Below are positions 6,162-9,983 of a DNA stretch of 9,983 nt, in pieces. Under the pieces are notes generated by a model, which made no database searches, had not been told where the DNA came from, and saw nothing but the letters and a program-made list of their open reading frames with translations. Made by a program: the position numbers and the translations under genes. How positions within the stretch are numbered: position 1 is the first letter of the stretch; each line of letters starts with the position of its first letter. The stretch comes from Microcystis sp. T1-4 (lineage in GTDB: Bacteria > Cyanobacteriota > Cyanobacteriia > Cyanobacteriales > Microcystaceae): the NCBI RefSeq assembly GCF_000297435.1, contig NZ_CAIP01000180.1, positions 1-9,983 of the forward strand, in the 5' to 3' direction.

Positions 6162-6790
6162 GGATTTAAATTAATTCGGTCAAGATAATTAATAATATTT
6201 TGGTGAAGCTGTTCTATTGTATCACTGCCATCCAGTTGTAAACAATTATCTTTATATTCTTTAAATATATCCAGAAACATCTGACGAACTTTGATTAATT
6301 TTTCTTGTTTTTCGTACACTTCTGTGATGGCTCGGTTTTTAATTCTTGCCAGAGAAATATCGGGAAGAACATCGATATAAATGACTAAATCGGGATTGGG
6401 AAAATGTTGATTTAACTGCCGAACAAACGCAAATTCTTCGGGATTATTGCAATTGTAGGCCAGGGAGGAAAAATAATAACGAGTAGTGATAACGTGGGTT
6501 TGTTCTTGGTGAATAAGTTTAAAAACGCCATCGTGATCATTATATAAGTGATAATGGCGATCAGCTGCAAACAGATAAGCCATTTGTCGGTCAAATTTAT
6601 TTTGATCTTGGATAGAAATAAGATTAGTTTGCATTATTTCTCGAATCAAACGACCGATGACTCCCTCGGAAGGTTCTGGACTTAAAACTGCTTTTTCCCC
6701 TCGCTTGAAAAAATATTCTTGTAGGAGTTTTGCTTGGGTACTTGTTCCAGATCCGTCAATACCTTCAAAGACAATAAATTTCGGTTTCAT
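6098..6790 (-). CDS. tmk: Divergent thymidylate (dTMP) kinase
   Basis: The family reaction is dTMP + ATP to dTDP + ADP in the cytoplasm. The N-terminus KFIVFEGIDGSGTSTQAKLL (4-23) is a thymidylate-kinase P-loop, but the invariant Walker A Lys is Thr16 (GSGTST, not GSGKST). PEPSEGVIGRLIR (39-50), LFAADRHYH (73-81), RYYFSSLAYN (104-113) and PDLVIYIDVLP (133-143) match the family. The usual Asp of the DRY motif is Thr103, while the Arg is kept. The LID segment is RAITEVYEKQEKL (153-165). The 230-residue length is slightly long. About 20 C-terminal residues, rich in Pro, Asn and Thr, lie wholly in the overlap with the next gene and look like a late extension. A good AAGGAAG ribosome site precedes the ATG. 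Only 25 bp separate it from the flavoprotein gene upstream. Family membership is firm; activity is uncertain because of the two substitutions. Confidence 0.88.
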   Translation of the reverse strand: MKPKFIVFEGIDGSGTSTQAKLLQEYFFKRGEKAVLSPEPSEGVIGRLIREIMQTNLISIQDQNKFDRQMAYLFAADRHYHLYNDHDGVFKLIHQEQTHVITTRYYFSSLAYNCNNPEEFAFVRQLNQHFPNPDLVIYIDVLPDISLARIKNRAITEVYEKQEKLIKVRQMFLDIFKEYKDNCLQLDGSDTIEQLHQNIINYLDRINLNPCLVQKPPLNSSTNPTINPIN

Positions 6791-6798
6791 AATTTAAT

Positions 6799-6805
6799 CT
6801 TCCTT
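6799..6805 (-). promoter_or_regulatory. Ribosome binding site of the thymidylate kinase gene
   Basis: AAGGAAG on the minus strand, 8 nt before the ATG at 6790. It is one of only two clear Shine-Dalgarno sequences in the window and supports translation of this gene within an operon. Confidence 0.6.
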
Positions 6806-6815
6806 CTCAATCTAA

Positions 6816-8201
6816 TTATCTAAATAATTTTTTTAGCCAAGTTAACCAAGATTTTTTCTGGGGGATTAATTCCGTCATTTCTCCAATAATCTCTCCCATA
6901 CTTCCCCAAGCATAAATATTTTTATTGAGGGATTGTATGGTTAAATTTTCTTGTAAAGCTAAACTGATAATACTAATCATTTCTGCTGCTTGATTACCGA
7001 CTATTTGCGCTCCCAGTATTTTACCATCTTGTCGGTAGATTAATTGACAAAATCCCGTGGTTTCCCCCCAGATTTGCTGTGAGACCATATTTTTAATTGG
7101 ATAGTTGATCATCTTTACCTGCTCACCATAGCTGTCCTGGTCCGCTTTTCCGGTTAAACCCACCCAAGCAATAGCCGGATCAAAAGCAATAAATGAGGGA
7201 ATTTGATCGGGATTAAAGTTAAATTTTTCTCCCGTGAGCAGATGCTTGACTAACCCAAAAGCGGCCCGGTGATTTAAAGTAGGATCGGGATAATTATTTC
7301 TGAGTAAATTTAGAGCATAAATGCGGGAATTATCGGTTTGTAACTGCTGATTAACCTTGATTAATCCTTGTTCTAGTTTCACTCCCACCCCGACCAAATT
7401 TAATCCCTGTTCATTGACTTGATAATTACCGGCAAAAATCAGATCATCAACTTCGATAACACGATTACCTAATTGTAGCCATTTTTGACCCTCGATCGCT
7501 TTCACTTGACTAGGACAATAGCCGGGTAAAATCTTAATTCCTTCCGCTTCTAAAATGGCAGTAACTAAAGAGGAGATTTCCTGATCAATATCCGGTAGTA
7601 GATAACTATCCTCGATAATTAAGCTAATTTCTTTCCCCAAACGTCGGAGAATTTGGGCTAAACTCACAGCCATGCTGCTGTTGCCAATAATCCCTAAATG
7701 TTGTCCCAACTTGTCTAAATTTGGCTCTTGCCAAAGGGTTTGAGCGGTAAAATAATTAACATCATCTAAGCCGAAAATTTTCGGGACTTGCGGAGAAAAA
7801 TCCGGGGCGATAAGATAGTGTTTAGCCAACAATTGCCGACCGTTAACCACGAATCCTAAATGGGGCAGCCGGACAAATTCCCCCCCACCCAGGATCACGT
7901 CTATTCCTTCCGTGGCTAATCTTGCCAAAGAATGATATTTATTAATAGTTTTATCCACTTCCTCTAACCATTGCCGCAACCGTTGCCATTGGGGATAAAT
8001 AGCCGTTTCTTGCCAATGATTAAGCAGTTTATAGAGATGGATAATTTGGCTGTAGCCCTTGCTAAAAATGTCCTCAGATGCCTCTAAATTGTCCCTAGAA
8101 GGCTGTTGCACTAAAGCCACCCTTTTTTTGAGGTGAACAGCCAACAAAGCCGCTTCTATCCCCGCAGGAGTGGCACCGATAATTACTAAGTCGTAAACCA
8201 C
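6816..8201 (-). CDS. FAD-dependent pyridine-nucleotide-disulfide oxidoreductase family protein lacking redox cysteines
   Basis: About 461 residues from the preferred GTG at 8201. The frame is open further to TTG at 8222, but those residues derive from repeat sequence and the conserved VYDLVIIG begins right at the GTG. The N-terminal FAD-binding beta-alpha-beta is VIIGATPAGIEAAL, a second Rossmann is GIIGNSSMAVSLAQIL (degenerate glycines), and the FAD-contacting strand is SRIYALN where the family usually has iyAiGD. A dimerisation domain (FDPAIAWVGLT to GAQIVGNQAAEMI) follows. This is the mercuric reductase / lipoamide dehydrogenase fold. However, the CxxxxC after the first helix is absent (the region reads QQPSRDNLEASED), and the C-terminal His-Glu pair is also absent (IYAWGSMGE). 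Disulfide chemistry is therefore ruled out, and a flavin-dependent reductase or a non-catalytic role is likely. No signal peptide is seen, although the C-terminal 15 residues are basic and aromatic. It probably leads the flavoprotein-tmk-synthase operon. Confidence 0.85.
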   Translation of the reverse strand: MVYDLVIIGATPAGIEAALLAVHLKKRVALVQQPSRDNLEASEDIFSKGYSQIIHLYKLLNHWQETAIYPQWQRLRQWLEEVDKTINKYHSLARLATEGIDVILGGGEFVRLPHLGFVVNGRQLLAKHYLIAPDFSPQVPKIFGLDDVNYFTAQTLWQEPNLDKLGQHLGIIGNSSMAVSLAQILRRLGKEISLIIEDSYLLPDIDQEISSLVTAILEAEGIKILPGYCPSQVKAIEGQKWLQLGNRVIEVDDLIFAGNYQVNEQGLNLVGVGVKLEQGLIKVNQQLQTDNSRIYALNLLRNNYPDPTLNHRAAFGLVKHLLTGEKFNFNPDQIPSFIAFDPAIAWVGLTGKADQDSYGEQVKMINYPIKNMVSQQIWGETTGFCQLIYRQDGKILGAQIVGNQAAEMISIISLALQENLTIQSLNKNIYAWGSMGEIIGEMTELIPQKKSWLTWLKKLFR

Positions 8202-8210
8202 AAATATAAA

Positions 8211-8231
8211 GTAAAAAGTCAAAAGTCAAAA
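8211..8231. repeat. Heptamer array GTCAAAA, three units
   Basis: GTAAAAA (8211-8217) then two GTCAAAA (8218-8231). Read on the minus strand, the units give TTTTGAC and so contain TTGACT hexamers just upstream of the flavoprotein start. Confidence 0.75.
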
Positions 8232-8233
8232 AA

Positions 8234-8281
8234 GGTGTTGGGGGTTTTGGGGTGTTAGGGTGTTAGGGTTTAAGGGTTTTA
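8234..8281. repeat. G-rich octamer array with G-quadruplex motif (+ strand)
   Basis: Six 8-bp units built on GGGTGTTA, with variants GGTGTTGG, GGGTTTTG, GGGTTTAA and GGGTTTTA. Five G-runs of three or more (8240-8276), separated by loops of 4-5 bases, satisfy the usual G3+N1-7 quadruplex rule. The G-rich strand is the template strand for leftward transcription into the flavoprotein gene. Confidence 0.75.
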
Positions 8282-8291
8282 GTTGAAATTC

Positions 8292-8390
8292 CCCCACTTC
8301 CCCACTTCCCCACTTCCCCCCGCAACGCGCACGAAGTGGTCTCCCCATTTCCCCATCCCCCCACACCCCACACCCTACACCCTACACCCT
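8292..8390. repeat. C-rich octamer and heptamer arrays (G-quadruplex motif on - strand)
   Basis: CCCCACTT three times (8292-8315) plus CCCC, an interruption with CCACTTC (8310-8316) facing GAAGTGG (8333-8339), a C-rich stretch (8342-8362), then ACACCCC and three ACACCCT heptamers (8363-8390). The minus strand reads as repeated G3-G6 runs with 2-4 base loops, so RNA reading through from hisIE would carry a quadruplex-forming tract. No real gene is present; the open frame here is repeat translation. AGTCAGG occurs twice in tandem at 8397-8410. Confidence 0.75.
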
Positions 8391-8465
8391 CTTTCAAGTC
8401 AGGAGTCAGGAGACGGTATTCAGGAATCGGAAACTTAACACTTAAGTAGGGAGGCACAATTATTT

Positions 8466-8530
8466 GTAGGATGGGTTAGCGGTAGCGTAACATAATCGGG
8501 CGTTGGGTTTCATGCTTCAACCCAACCTAC
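8466..8530. mobile_element. MITE-like 65-bp palindromic element
   Basis: The ends are GTAGGATGGGTT (8466-8477) and AACCCAACCTAC (8519-8530), 12-bp inverted repeats with one mismatch. An inner copy GTTGGGTT (8502-8509) pairs perfectly with AACCCAAC (8519-8526) around a 9-base loop. Elements with GTAGG-TTGGGTT ends are widespread intergenic repeats in cyanobacteria. There is no coding capacity and I see no clear target-site duplication. Confidence 0.65.
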
Positions 8531-8574
8531 GTTCATCTTATATTTAATTCCACCCACCCACTTAAAACTCAAAT

Positions 8575-8614
8575 CTGATAACTGATAACTGATAACTGAT
8601 AACTGATAACTGAT
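8575..8614. repeat. Heptamer array CTGATAA, 5 units plus CTGAT
   Basis: Five perfect units (8575-8609) and a truncated CTGAT (8610-8614) whose last T is the first base of the hisIE stop codon on the other strand. It has the same unit, orientation and truncation point as the array before hyuB. Confidence 0.95.
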
Positions 8615-9249
8615 TACCGGCGCCGGTCTTGCAGTTTTTTATAGACATCTCGCAGGGGGACTTGATGATAGGCGAGGGCGACGAGGGTATGATAAAAAAG
8701 ATCGGCCACTTCTGAGGCAATAGCATCGCCATCATTATCTTTGCAGGCCATGACCACTTCTGCCGATTCTTCGCCGATTTTCTTGAGAATTTTGTTATCT
8801 CCTCCGGCCAAAAGTTTACAGGTGTAGGATTCCGGATGAGGCTCGTCTCTGCGATCGCAAATTACCTTAAACAATTCCGAGAGGGTGTCGGCCGCTGGCG
8901 GTGATTTTTGCGAATTTACTTGGTGAAAACAGCTTCTTTCGCCGGTATGACAGGCGATATCACCGATTTGCTCAATAGTCAGTAGGATAGCATCACTATC
9001 GCAATCGTAGCGAATTTGACGCACTTTTTGGATATGGCCCGAGGTGGCCCCTTTGTGCCACAATTCTTGACGAGAACGACTCCAATACCACGCTTCCCCA
9101 GTGGTGAGGGTTTTTTCGAGGGATTCCCGATTCATCCAGGCCATCATTAACACTGTAGCATCAAGATAGTCTTGAGCGATCGCCGGCACTAAACCCTGGG
9201 GATTATAAGCGATCGCGTCGAGGGGAATAGCGGAAAGTAAAGAAGACAT
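8614..9249 (-). CDS. hisIE: Bifunctional phosphoribosyl-AMP cyclohydrolase / phosphoribosyl-ATP pyrophosphatase HisIE
   Basis: It catalyses histidine biosynthesis steps 2 and 3: PR-ATP to PR-AMP (HisE half), then ring opening to ProFAR (HisI half). The HisI domain is residues about 15-112, with WSRSRQELWHKGATSGH (56-72), the metal-binding DCDSD (82-86), and the zinc-ligand region ACHTGERSCFH with Cys100 and Cys107. The HisE domain is residues about 121-211, with YTCKLLAGGDNKILKKIGEE (142-161), AEVVMACKD and EVADLFYH, ending in the usual Arg run. The length of 211 is normal for the fusion. The ATG at 9249 is chosen because the HisI domain begins about 15 residues later; the frame extends to a GTG at 9336, but that region carries the promoter and is unlike HisI. 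Other his genes are not in the window, as is usual for the scattered cyanobacterial pathway. The stop codon is touched by a CTGATAA array. Confidence 0.97.
   Translation of the reverse strand: MSSLLSAIPLDAIAYNPQGLVPAIAQDYLDATVLMMAWMNRESLEKTLTTGEAWYWSRSRQELWHKGATSGHIQKVRQIRYDCDSDAILLTIEQIGDIACHTGERSCFHQVNSQKSPPAADTLSELFKVICDRRDEPHPESYTCKLLAGGDNKILKKIGEESAEVVMACKDNDGDAIASEVADLFYHTLVALAYHQVPLRDVYKKLQDRRR
8851..8858. repeat. HIP1 octamer GCGATCGC
   Basis: Inside hisIE; one of three HIP1 palindromes in this gene. Confidence 0.9.
9176..9216. repeat. Two HIP1 octamers
   Basis: GCGATCGC at 9176-9183 and 9209-9216, 33 bp apart near the 5' end of hisIE. Confidence 0.9.
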
Positions 9250-9298
9250 CAGTTTTTCGCGGGCAAGAAATATGGTGGGACAAATTACCCAAAGCTTA

Positions 9299-9304
9299 AT
9301 TATA
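9299..9304 (-). promoter_or_regulatory. TATAAT -10 box of hisIE
   Basis: A perfect TATAAT on the minus strand, 50 bp upstream of the hisIE ATG, giving a leader of roughly 43 nt. No good -35 is found at 16-18 bp. Its presence argues against translation starting at the upstream GTG (9336). Confidence 0.45.
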
Positions 9305-9359
9305 TAGCCTTGAGGAATTCCCCTAAATGGCCGCACAGAATTACACTTTACAATACTCT

Positions 9360-9495
9360 AATTTTTCCCACCGTAGGGGCGAATTGCCCTCGAGGGGAGG
9401 GCGTACGCGGTACGCCCCTACAGAATACGAATTTTTCCCACCGTAGGGGCGAATTGCCTTCGAGGGGAGGGCGTACGCGGTACGCCCCTACAGAA
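9360..9495. repeat. Tandem pair of palindromic elements, 70-bp period
   Basis: Copies at 9360-9425 and 9430-9495 are identical over 66 bp except C9389 versus T9459. Each holds an element bounded by GTAGGGGCG and CGCCCCTAC (9373-9421 and 9443-9491), perfect 9-bp inverted ends, and inside it a GGGCGTAC / GTACGCCC hairpin with a GCG loop (9399-9417 in copy 1). GTAGGGGCG-ended palindromes are common dispersed cyanobacterial repeats. The near-identity implies a recent duplication. The open frame across them (9310-9504, +) is repeat sequence, not a gene. Confidence 0.8.
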
Positions 9496-9548
9496 GTTGA
9501 TTAAAAACCAAAATCAGGTCTTGACTTGTGTTAGAATCAACACTTAAG

Positions 9549-9580
9549 AAAAAGTTAGAAATCCTCCCAGGGCATCTAAC
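9549..9580 (-). terminator. Intrinsic terminator candidate downstream of the PEP-CTERM gene
   Basis: On the minus strand GTTAGA (9580-9575) pairs with TCTAAC (9559-9554), followed at once by TTTTTCTT. The loop is 15 bases with a possible inner 2-bp CC/GG pairing. The stem is short, so it may be weak. It is correctly placed to stop the PEP-CTERM transcript before hisIE. Confidence 0.45.
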
Positions 9581-9604
9581 CTTTAGCTATTCTTCTTCAA
9601 CGTC

Positions 9605-9639
9605 ACAGTTATCAATGTCTTGCACACATTGGTAACTGT
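9605..9639. terminator. 14-bp hairpin at the PEP-CTERM stop codon
   Basis: ACAGTTATCAATGT (9605-9618) faces ACATTGGTAACTGT (9626-9639) across a 7-base loop. On the plus strand all 14 positions pair (one U-G), and a T-rich TATTTTTGCTT follows. On the minus strand one position is a C-A mismatch and no T-run follows. Structurally it is therefore a better plus-strand terminator, though it may act both ways. Confidence 0.5.
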
Positions 9640-9983
9640 TATTTTTGCTTATTGAAGCGGGAAACCAATCCTAAACCACCCACCGCCAGAAGTCCGAGGA
9701 TAGTACCCGGTTCGGGAACGGATTGACGGAAAGAATTTTGGAAGTCTATTAGACCTTCAGTGGCGCCACCAGTATTATTTAGGGTATTTGTGACGGTCAA
9801 CAGTTTCTTGGGGGCGATAGGGATGAAACCGCTAGCAGGGACCGGTGAGCCGTTAGTTGAAACTAAGACATTAGGTACCTCAACAAATGTCTCGGTTACA
9901 GTCCCGTAGTTGGATGTTACGTTTGAATCCAGGTCAACCCCGACAATATAATCGGGGGAGCCAATGACCTCGATTGTATATCT
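9639..9983 (-). CDS. PEP-CTERM sorting-domain protein, C-terminal part (partial, starts outside window)
   Basis: The minus-strand frame is open from the window edge to TAA at 9639, giving 114 visible residues. The end is a textbook PEP-CTERM signal: VPEPGTILGLLA, a short hydrophobic Gly/Leu/Val helix, then basic SRFNKQK. In the family this signal directs secreted proteins to an exosortase-type transpeptidase for processing at the cell envelope. The visible N-terminal 80 residues are rich in Thr, Val, Asn and Gly with no Cys, alternating beta-type segments (DYIVGVDLDSNVT, ETFVEVPNVLVS), as in extracellular beta-sandwich proteins of this class. The function of the mature protein cannot be told. 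The signal peptide and start would lie beyond the window. It is followed by two hairpins before hisIE. Confidence 0.85.
   Translation of the reverse strand, partial: RYTIEVIGSPDYIVGVDLDSNVTSNYGTVTETFVEVPNVLVSTNGSPVPASGFIPIAPKKLLTVTNTLNNTGGATEGLIDFQNSFRQSVPEPGTILGLLAVGGLGLVSRFNKQK

Noticed and set aside
6412..6594. Minus-strand open frame of 60 codons with hydrophobic residues
   Set aside because: Overlaps the conserved thymidylate kinase coding region in another frame; the apparent membrane-like stretch is a by-product.
8202..8222. Upstream TTG start for the flavoprotein (seven extra residues)
   Set aside because: The extra residues are encoded by the GTCAAAA heptamers, and the conserved FAD-binding strand begins at the GTG (8201).
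8203..8229. TTGACT (8229-8224) plus TATATT (8208-8203) as the flavoprotein promoter
   Set aside because: The spacer is only 15 bp and the expected start would lie downstream of the GTG start codon, so it cannot drive this start; kept only as an observation about repeat content.
8263..8457. Minus-strand open frame of 64 codons rich in Gly and Trp
   Set aside because: It is translation of period-8 and period-7 C-rich repeats, with no sign of a protein.
9250..9336. N-terminal extension of hisIE from GTG at 9336
   Set aside because: The extension has no similarity to HisI, and a TATAAT promoter box lies inside it; the ATG at 9249 gives the usual length.
9310..9504. Plus-strand open frame of 64 codons
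   Set aside because: Runs through the two 70-bp-period palindromic copies in different frames (70 is not a multiple of 3); repeat sequence, not a gene.

Overview
The window looks like cyanobacterial chromosome, most likely Microcystis or a close unicellular relative; the genus is inference. Support comes from four HIP1 palindromes (GCGATCGC at 3840, 8851, 9176 and 9209), AT-rich coding sequence, gene gaps packed with short tandem heptamers and octamers, small palindromic elements with GTAGG...CCTAC or GTAGGGGCG...CGCCCCTAC ends, and a PEP-CTERM protein.

Layout. 2-253 (+) is the tail of a response-regulator receiver domain. It ends base-to-base against a convergent 60-residue gene of unknown function (254-436, -), whose -10 box sits inside a perfect 7-bp dyad. 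A 300-bp gap with GTGAACA and CTGATAA heptamers leads to an orphan hydantoinase B/oxoprolinase-family gene (738-2309, +). Then come two tRNA-modification genes, tsaD (2431-3477, +) and truB (3591-4472, +). A 140-bp array of exactly 20 heptamers (4527-4666) fills most of the convergent gap.

The minus-strand block 8201 to 4668 is compact: a flavoprotein of the pyridine-nucleotide-disulfide oxidoreductase family without its redox cysteines, then a divergent thymidylate kinase, then a thymidylate-synthase-like protein whose start overlaps the kinase gene by 64 bp. The last protein has an MtrA-like N-terminal domain, a thymidylate-synthase core and a C-terminal DUF4346-like segment. The kinase and synthase are plausibly consecutive enzymes (dUMP to dTMP to dTDP). 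This operon is the best candidate for an under-described system here.

Upstream on the same strand, 8202-8613 is repeat-only sequence with G-quadruplex potential on both strands and a 65-bp MITE-like element. It is followed by hisIE (8614-9249, -), a 70-bp-period pair of palindromic elements, terminator-like hairpins, and the C-terminal part of a PEP-CTERM secreted protein (9639-9983, -) that runs off the window.

A recurring theme is that the CTGATAA and CATAATT/CCCAATT arrays stop exactly at gene edges: 6 bp before the hyuB ATG, in register through the truB ATG, 1 bp before the synthase stop codon, and overlapping the hisIE stop codon by one base. No tRNA, rRNA, CRISPR array or transposase gene was recognised.
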